Below, piece after piece: positions 42,768 to 51,569 of a DNA stretch of 64,000 bases. The stretch's first letter is position 1. The number at the start of each line of letters is the position of its first letter. Both the position numbers and the translations under genes were made by a program. The DNA lies in NCBI RefSeq assembly GCF_024710485.1, contig NZ_JANJUQ010000032.1, positions 62,001 to 126,000 of the forward strand, written 5' to 3'. The DNA is from Flavobacterium sp. Its GTDB lineage: Bacteria; Bacteroidota; Bacteroidia; Flavobacteriales; Flavobacteriaceae. A model generated the notes under the pieces. It saw only the letters and a list, made by a program, of their open reading frames with translations. It searched no databases and was not told the origin of the DNA.

Positions 42768-43220
42768 ATGAAGCGAATCATACTAATTTCACTACTTGGA
42801 ATGAGTTTTTACGGAAACTCACAATCTATAGTACAATCAGTCAATTCGGGAAGTTTAATTACTAACAGCACATCAATTGCGATAGGTGAAATAGTGGTTG
42901 TACCCCAAAACCAAAGTCAATCTAACACCGGTATTATTGGTCTTTTGGCACAAACCCAACAAACGCTGGAAGTACCTCAATTGGAACTGAGTGAAAAAAT
43001 TACAGTTTTTCCAAATCCGACAACGGCTAGGGTAACTTTTAAAACCAACACCAATCTAGTCAATGAAGAAGTTTCCATTTTTAATTTATCCGGACAATTG
43101 GTAAGTAAAAAAATGGTTAATGCTAGCAATTCTTTGGATTTAAACGATTTACAAGCTGGTGTATATTTGATTCAGTTTCGTAATAAAAAAATCAATTCCT
43201 TTAAGATAATCAAACGATAA
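42768..43220 (+). CDS. T9SS type A sorting domain protein, small
   Basis: The ATG at 42768 gives a 150-residue protein with a signal peptide (MKRIILISLLGMSFYGNSQS). The C-terminal ~80 residues are a T9SS type A sorting domain: KITVFPNPTTARVTFKTNTN, then NLSGQLVSKKMVNASNS, then DLQAGVYLIQFRNKKINSFK. The mature N-terminal segment is only about 50 residues, with LITNSTSIAIGEIVVVPQNQ, so nearly the whole protein is the signal and sorting domain. It precedes the secreted protein at 43246 by 25 bases and may be in one operon with it. Function unknown. Confidence 0.88.
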   Translation: MKRIILISLLGMSFYGNSQSIVQSVNSGSLITNSTSIAIGEIVVVPQNQSQSNTGIIGLLAQTQQTLEVPQLELSEKITVFPNPTTARVTFKTNTNLVNEEVSIFNLSGQLVSKKMVNASNSLDLNDLQAGVYLIQFRNKKINSFKIIKR

Positions 43221-43245
43221 CTTTTTGCAATTTCAATATTCAATT

Positions 43246-44364
43246 ATGAAAAAACTATTATTACTATTTGTACTTTTAATCTCTTTGGTCACTTTCGGAC
43301 AAATTCCACAAGGGATTTCTTATCAAGCTATTGCTTTGAACAGTTCAGGAAATCCGGTGGCAAACTCAGCTGTTAGAGTTAAACTTTCGATTTTAGACAA
43401 TTCGACTACAGGCAGTGTTTTATATGCTGAAACACAGCTTAAAACAACCACTGCTCAAGGTTTATTTAATTTGACTATTGGTCAGGGTACGGTTGTTTCA
43501 GGCACATTCAATACTATCAACTGGGGAACCAATCCCAAATTTTTGAAAGTAGAAATGGATGTTACCGGCGGAACCAACTACGCTTTGGTTGGCACTACAC
43601 AATTATTGGCTGTTCCTTATGCTTTGGCAGCAGATAGTTTGGTAACTTCTGCCGGAGAAGGCATTACTTTGGTATCGCCTAATGGCACTCCGTATACGTT
43701 AAGTGTTGACGATAGCGGACAATTGTCTTTGCCAACTGCTAATACAACTTCACCAAGTACACCAAATAATTTCTACCTGTATGGTTCTTTCAATACCTTT
43801 AACCCAACAACGGCATTGTTAATGGCTAATTTTAATAACTCAAGCCTTAACCGATTTGGATATAAATATTTAACAGCAGGAACAGAATTAAAGTTCTTAG
43901 CTAGCAACAGTACAAGTTCTCCTGTATATGGTGTTAATTTATCCAATAACCTTCAAGTTAATGGTGCAAGTTATTTAGTAGATACTACCGGATATTATTT
44001 AATCAGTTTGGTAAATCCACTTGGCCCTGATTATCCTTTAAATAATTTTTCATTGTCACTTGCCTCGTTAAGTCCGGTGATAGATTACGATTTAACTTCC
44101 ACAACTGTAAACAGCACCTATTCAGTAGCTACCAATACTTTTAATTTTAATCTTTCTATTTCGGCTAATAGTAATGCTCGTTTTAAATTTGTCTACAATG
44201 ATCCTAAAGGAAATATTCATGGTGATAATCTAGCGGATGGAAGTATTGAAAGTGATGGTACCAGTATTACTATAAACAATACCGCTTCTGTTCCAAAAAA
44301 TTACAGAGTAGAATTGACAATCAATTTTAACGGCTCTGCCTCTTACACTGTTGTGCCTTTGTAG
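43246..44364 (+). CDS. Secreted protein with repeated beta-sandwich modules
   Basis: I chose the ATG at 43246 (MKKLLLLFVLLISLVTFGQ), a signal peptide. The mature N-terminal domain (GISYQAIALNSSGNPVANS, then LFNLTIGQGTVVSGTFNTIN, then NYALVGTTQLLAVPYALAAD) is common at the start of flavobacterial secreted and collagen-like proteins. After a short linker (residues 145-165) come two Sus E/F-like beta-sandwich segments (FYLYGSFNTFNPTTALLMAN, then GYYLISLVNPLGPDYPL, and a final RFKFVYNDPKGNIHGDNL). Carbohydrate binding is possible, not shown. No C-terminal sorting domain is recognisable. A strong terminator follows. Confidence 0.78.
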   Translation: MKKLLLLFVLLISLVTFGQIPQGISYQAIALNSSGNPVANSAVRVKLSILDNSTTGSVLYAETQLKTTTAQGLFNLTIGQGTVVSGTFNTINWGTNPKFLKVEMDVTGGTNYALVGTTQLLAVPYALAADSLVTSAGEGITLVSPNGTPYTLSVDDSGQLSLPTANTTSPSTPNNFYLYGSFNTFNPTTALLMANFNNSSLNRFGYKYLTAGTELKFLASNSTSSPVYGVNLSNNLQVNGASYLVDTTGYYLISLVNPLGPDYPLNNFSLSLASLSPVIDYDLTSTTVNSTYSVATNTFNFNLSISANSNARFKFVYNDPKGNIHGDNLADGSIESDGTSITINNTASVPKNYRVELTINFNGSASYTVVPL

Positions 44365-44396
44365 ATAAATTTCTCATTGGGTCAATCTTAAAATTT

Positions 44397-44430
44397 AAAA
44401 ACCTGCTAAATTAACTTTAGCAGGTTTTTT
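44397..44430. terminator. Rho-independent terminator (T9SS/secreted pair; glnN)
   Basis: Perfect 11-base stem AACCTGCTAAA / TTTAGCAGGTT with a 5-base loop, then six T's. It lies between the secreted-protein gene and the convergent glutamine synthetase, so it could serve both strands. Confidence 0.9.
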
Positions 44431-44473
44431 ATTCTGAATAAGATTGTAAAGATTTACAAACTCAAAAGATAAA

Positions 44474-46663
44474 CTATCTTGTAAACAACAACTCTCTGTA
44501 CTTAGTTAATGTCCAAAGTTCGTCGTCTACCAATAACTCCAATTTATCACAATGTTCTCTGATGATTTCAAAGTAAGGTTTAACTTTATCGCAATACGCT
44601 TCGGCCATTTTTTGGGCATCGGTTAAAATATTTGCCTTTTTACGCGCTTCGGTCATGGCTTCTACATTGGAGTTGATTGCTTCGATGTGAGCCGAAATTT
44701 CTTTGATTAAGAAGATTTGCTCTTTGGCAATTTTCTCAAAGTCTTTCCCGAAGATTTCTTTTAAACCGCGAACATTTTCGATTAAAGTATTTTGGTAACG
44801 AATTGCTGTCGGAATCACGTGATTGCGAGCGATATCGCCTAACACTCTGCCTTCGATTTGGATTTTTTTGGTGTATTCTTCCAATTCGATTTCGTAACGT
44901 GCTTCCACTTCAACATGGTTCATCACGTTCAAATCATGGAACAATTCCAATGCTTTTTTAGACACTTTAGCTTTCAAAGCAGCCGGCGTTGTTTTATGAT
45001 TGCTCAAACCTCTTTTTTTAGCTTCTTTTTCCCAGGCATCGCTGTAACCGTCACCTTCAAAAAGAATATTTTTGGTTTTTTTGATGTACTCTCTCAACAC
45101 ATTGAAGATGGCTTCGTCTTTTTTCAAGCCTTTAGTGTCGATAAGCGCATCCACTTCATTTTTGAACTCTTTCAATTGTTTAGCTACAATGGAATTTAAG
45201 GTTGTCATGGCATTAGCACAGTTCGCTGAAGAACCTACGGCACGGAATTCGAATTTGTTTCCGGTAAAAGCAAAAGGCGAAGTTCTGTTTCTATCGGTAT
45301 TATCCAACATCACATCGGGAATTTTACCTACTACATTCAACTTCAAATCAGTTTTCTCTTCCGGTGATAATTTACCTTTGGACACACCTTCCAATTCAGC
45401 CAAAACTTTGGTCAATTGTTCTCCGATGAAAACAGAAATAATGGCCGGCGGTGCTTCGTTAGCACCCAATCTGTGATCGTTGCTGGCTGTAGCTATAGAT
45501 GCTCTCAATAATTCTTCGTATTCCTGAACCGCTTTGATAGTGTTGATAAAGAAAGATAAAAATTGCAAGTTGCTCATTGGCGTTTTACCCGGTGATAATA
45601 GATTCACGCCGGTATCAGTAGCCAAAGACCAGTTATTGTGCTTTCCGGAACCGTTTACACCTTTGTATGGTTTTTCGTGAAATAAGACTTTAAAATCATG
45701 ACGTTCTCCAACTTTAGACATAACATCCATAAGTAAGGAATTGTGATCTACCGCAAGGTTCGTTTCTTCAAAAATCGGAGCCAACTCGAATTGGTTCGGT
45801 GCTACCTCATTGTGACGGGTTTTTACCGGTATACCTAACAACATACATTCTTCCTCCAACTCACGCATGTAGTTTAAAGCGCGCGACGGAATGGAACCAA
45901 AATAATGATCGTCTAACTGTTGTCCTTTAGCGGAAGTATGTCCTAACAACGTTCTTCCGGTTAACAATAAATCCGGTCTTGAGTTGGCCAAAGCACTGTC
46001 AACCAAGAAATATTCTTGCTCCCAACCTAAAGTAGCGGTTACTTTTTTTACGTTTTTATCGAAATATTTACACACTTCCGTAGCAGCCTCATCTACTGCA
46101 TTCAAAGCGCGTAACAATGGTGTTTTGTAATCTAAAGCTTCGCCGGTATAAGAAATAAAGACTGTTGGAATACATAAAGTAGTTCCAAAAATAAAAGCCG
46201 GAGAAGTTGGATCCCAAGCGGTATAACCACGTGCTTCAAACGTATTTCTGATACCACCATTCGGGAAAGACGAAGCATCGGGTTCTTGTTGTACCAATTG
46301 TCCACCACCAAATTTTTCCACCGGATCAGAACCGTCATAAGAAGTCTCGAAGAAGGCATCATGCTTTTCCGCTGTAGTGCCGGTCAAGGGTTGAAACCAG
46401 TGTGTATAATGCGTCACACCTTTAGAGATAGCCCATTCTTTCATTCCCATTGCAATATAATCGGCTAGCTTTCTGTCGATTTTAGTTCCGTGCTGAATGG
46501 CATCTTTTACTCCTTTGTAAGCATCGGCAGTTAAATACTGTCGCATAGCTTTATCATTGAACACATTAGAACCGAAAAGTACCGATTTTTTATTGGTTTC
46601 TTCAAATTTAATCGGTTTTCTGCTTGATGCATCTTTTAATGCTTGGAAACGTAAAGTTGACAT
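44474..46663 (-). CDS. glnN: Type III glutamine synthetase (GlnN)
   Basis: The 729-residue protein has the length of type III GS, unlike the ~470 residues of type I. Type III blocks: ASSRKPIKFEETNKKSVLFG near the start, LGWEQEYFLVDSALANSRPD, and GHTSAKGQQLDDHYFGSIPS. VKTRHNEVAPNQFELAPIFE and FHEKPYKGVNGSGKHNNWSL carry ATP/Glu-binding residues (N-E-V-A-P-N-Q-F-E). A long helical C-terminal tail follows (KKTKNILFEGDGYSDAWEKE onward). It makes glutamine from ammonia and glutamate. The upstream region has a -7 element and an inverted repeat. Confidence 0.96.
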   Translation of the reverse strand: MSTLRFQALKDASSRKPIKFEETNKKSVLFGSNVFNDKAMRQYLTADAYKGVKDAIQHGTKIDRKLADYIAMGMKEWAISKGVTHYTHWFQPLTGTTAEKHDAFFETSYDGSDPVEKFGGGQLVQQEPDASSFPNGGIRNTFEARGYTAWDPTSPAFIFGTTLCIPTVFISYTGEALDYKTPLLRALNAVDEAATEVCKYFDKNVKKVTATLGWEQEYFLVDSALANSRPDLLLTGRTLLGHTSAKGQQLDDHYFGSIPSRALNYMRELEEECMLLGIPVKTRHNEVAPNQFELAPIFEETNLAVDHNSLLMDVMSKVGERHDFKVLFHEKPYKGVNGSGKHNNWSLATDTGVNLLSPGKTPMSNLQFLSFFINTIKAVQEYEELLRASIATASNDHRLGANEAPPAIISVFIGEQLTKVLAELEGVSKGKLSPEEKTDLKLNVVGKIPDVMLDNTDRNRTSPFAFTGNKFEFRAVGSSANCANAMTTLNSIVAKQLKEFKNEVDALIDTKGLKKDEAIFNVLREYIKKTKNILFEGDGYSDAWEKEAKKRGLSNHKTTPAALKAKVSKKALELFHDLNVMNHVEVEARYEIELEEYTKKIQIEGRVLGDIARNHVIPTAIRYQNTLIENVRGLKEIFGKDFEKIAKEQIFLIKEISAHIEAINSNVEAMTEARKKANILTDAQKMAEAYCDKVKPYFEIIREHCDKLELLVDDELWTLTKYRELLFTR

Positions 46664-46704
46664 AAAATTGACTTTTAATTGGTTAAACCCTTATTAATTT
46701 GACG

Positions 46705-46712
46705 CAAATATA
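46705..46712 (-). promoter_or_regulatory. -7 element (TATATTTG) for glnN
   Basis: Minus-strand TATATTTG matches TAnnTTTG, 41 bases upstream of the glnN ATG. Upstream of it on the same strand an inverted repeat CCCTA/TAGGG around an A/T run (46741-46757) could hold a regulator. No -33 TTTG is seen. Confidence 0.5.
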
Positions 46713-46824
46713 CTAATATTTTGAATTTAAAATTATTTAACCCTATTTTTTTTAGGGGTACATTCAATAAAAATTAAAAAAACTTAAAGCACCCAAATTA
46801 TTACACATTGAAGAAGCAAAGTCC

Positions 46825-46832
46825 TATATTTG
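46825..46832 (+). promoter_or_regulatory. -7 element (TATATTTG) for terC
   Basis: TATATTTG, 21 bases before the terC ATG. A TTG lies 14 bases upstream of it (46808-46810), shorter than the usual 19. Thus the -7 is good, the -33 uncertain. Confidence 0.5.
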
Positions 46833-46853
46833 CACTAAACTTAATAAAACATC

Positions 46854-47795
46854 ATGACTGTTTGGATTATTTTTCTGGCCCTAATTTTTTTGTTTTTAGC
46901 CTTAGATTTAGGCGTTTTCAACAAGAACCCTCATATTATTAAACCCAAAGAAGCCGGGATTTGGACCGGGATTTGGGTATCCTTATCTTTTATTTTCAGT
47001 ATTGTTGTAGGCTGGATTTACAAAAACGGACTGATAGACAATCCGACAGATCTTACTCCGACAGTAGCTTCGATGAAGTTTATTACGGGTTATTTGATAG
47101 AATTGTCATTGAGCGTGGACAATATTTTTGTAATTGCCGTGATTTTTGCTTCGTTCAAAATTCCGCAGAAATACCAACACCGTGTCTTGTTTTGGGGAAT
47201 TTTAGGCGCCATTGTTTTCAGAGGATTGATGATATTCTTCGGTGTTATTTTGATTAATAAGTTCAGTTGGATGACTTATTTGTTCGGGGCGTTTTTAATT
47301 TTCACGGCATTTAAGATGCTTTTCAAAGGCGAGGAAGAAGAATTCAATCCGAAAAAATCCTTTGTTTACAGAAATCTTCGAAAAATAATGCCTATTACCA
47401 GTCATTCCGATGGCGAACATTTTTTTGTAAAACGAAGACATATTACTGCTGCTACTCCTTTATTTGTAGCCTTAATTGTTATTGAAGTTATGGACATGTT
47501 GTTTGCTTTAGACAGTGTTCCTGCTATTCTGGCCATTACTTCAGATCCTTTCTTGGTATTTAGCTCTAACATATTTGCCATATTAGGATTGCGCTCCATG
47601 TATTTCTTTTTAGCCAATATGTTGGAAAAATTCAGTTATTTAGAGTACAGCTTGATTGCCATTCTGACTTTTGTAGGTATCAAAATGCTAATCATTCACT
47701 ACTATAAATTCCCTGAATGGATTTCATTAGGATTTATTGCACTGTCCTTAACTGTAGGAATTTTGGTTTCGATAAGTCGAAAAGACACCAAATAG
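46854..47795 (+). CDS. TerC-family integral membrane protein
   Basis: The 313-residue protein has about seven to nine membrane spans in the TerC pattern. Key motifs: ALDLGVFNKNPHIIKPKEAG, KFITGYLIELSLSVDNIFVI (conserved SVDN), then VIEVMDMLFALDSVPAILAI with D-S-V-P-A. These acidic positions (D in SVDN and DSVPA) occur across TerC proteins, which have been linked to metal (manganese) export to secreted proteins and to tellurite resistance in operons. Here there is no ter operon. Divergent from glnN. A housekeeping role in metal ion handling is more likely than tellurite resistance. Confidence 0.93.
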   Translation: MTVWIIFLALIFLFLALDLGVFNKNPHIIKPKEAGIWTGIWVSLSFIFSIVVGWIYKNGLIDNPTDLTPTVASMKFITGYLIELSLSVDNIFVIAVIFASFKIPQKYQHRVLFWGILGAIVFRGLMIFFGVILINKFSWMTYLFGAFLIFTAFKMLFKGEEEEFNPKKSFVYRNLRKIMPITSHSDGEHFFVKRRHITAATPLFVALIVIEVMDMLFALDSVPAILAITSDPFLVFSSNIFAILGLRSMYFFLANMLEKFSYLEYSLIAILTFVGIKMLIIHYYKFPEWISLGFIALSLTVGILVSISRKDTK

Positions 47796-47847
47796 CTATC
47801 GATAAATCCACATAAAAACCGGTAAAACAGTTTGTGAATCAATAAAT

Positions 47848-48282
47848 TTAAACGGATGGATTTTCATCGAAATTAACCATCCAATTAATCCCGAATTTAT
47901 CCACCAACATTCCGAAATAAGCACCCCAAAAAGTATTAGTCATCGGCATAAAAGCGTTTCCTCCTACGGCTAATCCATTAAAAATAGTATCAGCTTCTGC
48001 CCTGCTTGCTGTATTGATTGATACAGAAATGTTATTACCTACTGTTACCGCGCCACTCTGCGCAGTGCTGTCACTTCCCATTAAAACGGTATCGCCTATG
48101 GGCAATGAAACATGCATTACTCTGTCGGCTTCTTCCTCTGAAATCGGCGGACAATTTTCGTCTGTCGGCATGTCTTTAAATTTTCCCATGTATGGAAACT
48201 CACCTCCGAAAACAGATTGGTAAAACAGAAAAGCTTCTTCGCAATTTCCGTTAAAAACTAAATAAGGATTTACTTGTGCCAT
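47848..48282 (-). CDS. VOC-family (glyoxalase/PhnB-like) protein
   Basis: The ATG at 48282 gives a 144-residue protein (MAQVNPYLVFNGNCEEAFLF). Upstream codons to 48375 are poor coding sequence (AT-rich, Ile/Lys-rich). The PhnB-like VOC fold shows CEEAFLFYQSVFGGEFPYMG and a final WGAYFGMLVDKFGINWMVNF, with DRVMHVSLPIGDTVLMGSDS in the middle. PhnB-type proteins lack the full glyoxalase metal site in many cases. Enzymatic activity is therefore unsure. It is convergent with terC and lies alone. Confidence 0.9.
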   Translation of the reverse strand: MAQVNPYLVFNGNCEEAFLFYQSVFGGEFPYMGKFKDMPTDENCPPISEEEADRVMHVSLPIGDTVLMGSDSTAQSGAVTVGNNISVSINTASRAEADTIFNGLAVGGNAFMPMTNTFWGAYFGMLVDKFGINWMVNFDENPSV

Positions 48283-48712
48283 TTTTGTGAATTTATATTT
48301 TTTAATTTTCTTAAATAATTTCTCATTATTTTTATGAATAAGAATATAAATATACAATTTTAAAAAAATGAACAACCCAATTCATGTAAGGTAAATTCAA
48401 TAAAAGGTCTCAAAAGTTTTACACCATCTTGGTCAATTAAAATAATCACAGTTATGGAACTTTAAAAGTCTTTAAAGAGCATCCATTAAAAATAAGAAAA
48501 TTCGCTGCCATTCGTCGAAACAAAACATACCTTCCGTCGAAAAAGTTCATCTAACTGATTTTCAAGTAAAAGCATTGTTTTACATTTGATGTATTGACTG
48601 ACAATAATAAATTAAATTTTGTAATCTAAAAGCTATAAAAAAACAATTGAATGAATTAAAAAACTACAAAAAAGCAGAACCAAAACCCCAATCTATACTT
48701 ATACCCAAACTA
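48283..48712. other. 430-base intergenic stretch upstream of the NHL pseudogene
   Basis: AT-rich, with no credible gene on either strand. The one structured feature is a direct repeat at 48513-48542 (see that entry). The VOC gene's promoter presumably lies near 48290-48375 on the minus strand. The NHL gene's promoter should be between about 48550 and 48700, but I found no TAnnTTTG match there. A tRNA-like cloverleaf was not seen. Confidence 0.5.
48513..48542 (+). promoter_or_regulatory. Direct repeat CGTCGAAA, 22-base spacing (possible regulator site)
   Basis: CGTCGAAA at 48513-48520 and again at 48535-48542, with similar flanking bases (TT before each). Start to start is 22 bases, two helical turns, the layout bound by LytTR-family regulators in other systems. 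It lies about 170 bases upstream of the broken NHL gene. The repeat is seen; the regulator is inference. Confidence 0.4.
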
Positions 48713-49996
48713 ATGAAAAAAATTACACTTCACCTCGTTTTATGCTTGTGGTCGTTAATAAGTAACGCCCAAGTTGTTACAACAATTGCCGGTTCAACAG
48801 CCGGTCATACTGATGCTGCATGAACAGCTGCGCAATTAAACGGCCCGAGAGCTGTTTGTATTGACAACAACGGCTTTATGTACGTTGCCGACTATACTAA
48901 TAATTTAATCCGAAAAATCGAACTGGCAACCAATACAGTAACTACGCTGGCAGGTTCTACTGAGGGATTTGCCGATGGTATCGGAACAGCGGCTAAGTTC
49001 AATGGACCAAGCGGAATTTGTACCGACAACAACGGCAACCTGTATGTGGCAGATTATTTTAATTTTAAAATTCGAAAAATCGTTATTGCCACTGGAGAGG
49101 TTACTACACTCACCGGATCAAATTTTGGTTATGCCAACGGTGATTTAGCTACGGCTCAATTCAATGCTCCGGTTGGAATATGCCAAGTAGGCAACTATTT
49201 GTACGTCACAGAAAGTATCAACACTAAAATTCGAAAAATCGACTTGATTAACGGTGTAGTTTCTACGTTGGCCGGCTCTGTTCAAGGCTCCATTGACGGC
49301 ATAGGCGAAGCAGCCCAGTTTGACGGATTATCGGGAATTTGTTATGATGGCAGCGGACATTTGTACGTTGCAGAAATCAACAACCATCGCATCAGAAAAA
49401 TAGTTATCAGCACAGGATAAGTAACTACTTTTGCCGGTGGCGTTCCCGGATTTAATAATGGCACCGGAACAAGTGCCGGCTTTAATAGCCCGATGGGTTT
49501 CGCCATTAGTAATCAAAATTTTATGTTTGTAGTAGATTACGGAAATAATCGAATTCGAAAAATAGACTTAGCCAACGCCGCTGTAACTAACTTTGTCGGA
49601 GCGGTACAAGGATTTGCCGATGGTACTGGGACCGCTGCCAGATTCTCAGAACCAATGGGTATTTGTTTTGACCCTAACGGTTTATTGTTTGTAGCCGATA
49701 GAGGAAATCACAAGATCAGAAAGGTAACAGCCATTTTGAATAATGAAGAATTTGAGACCGGCCTATCTTTGAAAATCTATCCAAATCCTGCTGTAGATTT
49801 ATTTACCGTTGAAACCAATCAAATTAACGAGAATAGTTATTTGAGAATAACCGATTTCCTTGGTAAAGAGATTTACACTCAAAAAATCTCGAACTTATCA
49901 ACTACAATTAACACCTCTGAATTATGCAAAGGGATATATTTTATAACCCTGATTCAAAATGAAATGTCGACCACTCAAAAAGTGATTATTCACTAA
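48713..49996 (+). pseudogene. NHL-repeat T9SS type A protein, broken by two in-frame stops
   Basis: One frame of 428 codons runs from ATG at 48713 to TAA at 49996 but contains TGA at 48821-48823 and TAA at 49418-49420. The N-terminus is a signal peptide (MKKITLHLVLCLWSLISNAQ). Six NHL-type repeats follow (GFADGIGTAAKFNGPSGIC, NLYVADYFNFKIRKI), then a T9SS type A sorting domain (LSLKIYPNPAVDLFTVETNQ). The two stops fall where sister repeats have Gly (DGIGTAA) and Glu (TGEVTT), so each is one G-to-T change. No frameshift is present. A sequencing error or recoding is less likely. It was probably a surface-displayed beta-propeller. Confidence 0.85.
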
Positions 49997-50013
49997 ACAT
50001 TATAAAAAATAGT

Positions 50014-50048
50014 AAAAGCGTATTCCTACTGAGTACGCTTTTTTTTTT
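50014..50048 (+). terminator. Rho-independent terminator after the NHL pseudogene
   Basis: Perfect 9-base stem AAAAGCGTA / TACGCTTTT with an 11-base loop, then a run of about eight T's. It is intact although the gene is broken, which is consistent with recent gene loss. Confidence 0.88.
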
Positions 50049-50071
50049 AATCTTCAATCAAAGAATCAATA

Positions 50072-51535
50072 TTAAGACAACAACCGCTTGAATTGTTTTT
50101 GGATTACGGTATTAATTTCTGAGGACAAGTTGGCTTTGTAAACCAAACCAACATAAACAAAAGAAACTAATACAGATTTCAAAACTATATTCAGTATCGG
50201 ATGAAACGGAAAATCCCAATAATAAAAAGCAAAAAAGCAAAACAGTCCGACGACTAAGGCGTAAATATTTTTTAGCGTAAACGGATACAGATCCATCTTT
50301 AAAACCACAAACAGTAGTTTGGCCAAGCTATATAAGGTAATAGAGATAAGCGTAGCAATGGCCGCACCATTGATACCGTAACGCGGTATAAAAAAGTCGT
50401 TTAAAGAAATGGCCAGAACCGCCAAAAACAATCCTAGGAACAAAACGGCTTTGTAATATTTTGAGTTGAAAATAATCGCATTGTTATTGCCTAAAATCAA
50501 ATCGAAGTATTTAGAAATTCCTATCACAAAAACCACAAAAACGCCACCGCGATAGTTTTCCGGTAAGAGTAAATAAAGTTGATTGATATTAACCAAAATA
50601 CCAACTAACACCAATCCACCAACAATTTGCAAAGAAATAGAAGTCTTTTTATACAAATCGTTTAACTCGTCGTGTTTACCGTCGGTCATCAATTTGGCCG
50701 TTATAGGATATGTGATTTGATGCATAGCCCGACTGGGAACCGAAATCACTGTAGCAATAAAAATAGCCACCGAATAATAAGCAATGTTTTCGATTTTGAT
50801 GTACTGCGCAATCATGGTTTTATCGATATCGAGCAACATATTGGCGATACTTCCGGAAAGAATGATGAACAAGGAATACATCAAAACGGCTCTGAAATTG
50901 TGCGGTATTTTAAAACTAAACTGTATCGGTTGTACTTTATTGGCATAAAACAACATGACCAAAGTAGTCAGTAAATAAATGCCCATTAAAATATCGACAA
51001 AAGTTTCGGCTGAAATGGCATCGAAGTAAACGGCAAAGAGAAAAATACTGACAAAAATTCGCAACAACACTTCTTTGACAAAACTTCCAAAAACAGATTG
51101 CATATGTACTTTTACCCAAGCATAAAAGATTTCGAAATACCCCATACACAAACCTATCACGGGTATTTGCCAGGCAAAATCGTAAATAATCGGATTTTCA
51201 CGAGATAAAAAAGAAGCAATTTCAGCATAAAAAGCAATGCCGATAGTAATGATGGGAATTAGTACCAACAAGGGCAAAATCATCACAAAGGTTAAGAATT
51301 CTCCCTTTTCTTTTTCCGTTTTGTATTGGGTAAAAAACTTGACCAAAGTATTGTGAACACCAAACGCCATCAACGGAAAAATGATATTAGCCGATGACAA
51401 AATATATCCGGTTAAGCCATAAAACTTCTCCCCTAAAAAGTGCGGATACATCAATAAAGTATTTGCGGCACCAATAGCAAAACCAATGTAGGTAATGATT
51501 GTATTTTTGATGGATTGGTTGACAACGATACCCAT
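50072..51535 (-). CDS. Polysaccharide flippase-like MOP-superfamily membrane protein
   Basis: The 487-residue protein has about 14 membrane segments. The start MGIVVNQSIKNTIITYIGFA and LMYPHFLGEKFYGLTGYILS fit the oligosaccharide flippase (RfbX/Wzx-like) branch of the MOP superfamily. It should move lipid-linked glycans or similar across the inner membrane. It is the last gene of a minus-strand operon with DUF4834, YfhO and a glycosyltransferase. Upstream lies a heptamer repeat. It is distinct in sequence from the flippase at 4588. Confidence 0.88.
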   Translation of the reverse strand: MGIVVNQSIKNTIITYIGFAIGAANTLLMYPHFLGEKFYGLTGYILSSANIIFPLMAFGVHNTLVKFFTQYKTEKEKGEFLTFVMILPLLVLIPIITIGIAFYAEIASFLSRENPIIYDFAWQIPVIGLCMGYFEIFYAWVKVHMQSVFGSFVKEVLLRIFVSIFLFAVYFDAISAETFVDILMGIYLLTTLVMLFYANKVQPIQFSFKIPHNFRAVLMYSLFIILSGSIANMLLDIDKTMIAQYIKIENIAYYSVAIFIATVISVPSRAMHQITYPITAKLMTDGKHDELNDLYKKTSISLQIVGGLVLVGILVNINQLYLLLPENYRGGVFVVFVIGISKYFDLILGNNNAIIFNSKYYKAVLFLGLFLAVLAISLNDFFIPRYGINGAAIATLISITLYSLAKLLFVVLKMDLYPFTLKNIYALVVGLFCFFAFYYWDFPFHPILNIVLKSVLVSFVYVGLVYKANLSSEINTVIQKQFKRLLS

Positions 51536-51541
51536 TTTTTT

Positions 51542-51569
51542 GAGTTAGGAGTTTGGAGTTAGGAGTTTG
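51542..51569. repeat. Heptamer tandem repeat (GAGTTAG / GAGTTTG), 4 units, overlapping a CDS end
   Basis: GAGTTAG and GAGTTTG alternate twice (51542-51569). The repeat includes the stop codon of the glycosyltransferase (51545-51547 on the plus strand) and encodes its last residues, LLTPNS. So the repeat extends into coding sequence. Confidence 0.88.

Noticed and set aside
46854..47795. TerC as part of a tellurite-resistance or stress (ter) operon
   Set aside because: No terA, terB, terD or terZ-like gene is near; TerC alone is widespread.
48821..48823. TGA in the NHL gene as selenocysteine or programmed readthrough
   Set aside because: The position aligns with Gly in sister repeats, no SECIS-like hairpin is seen after it, and a second stop of another type (TAA) occurs downstream. 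Two mutations are simpler.
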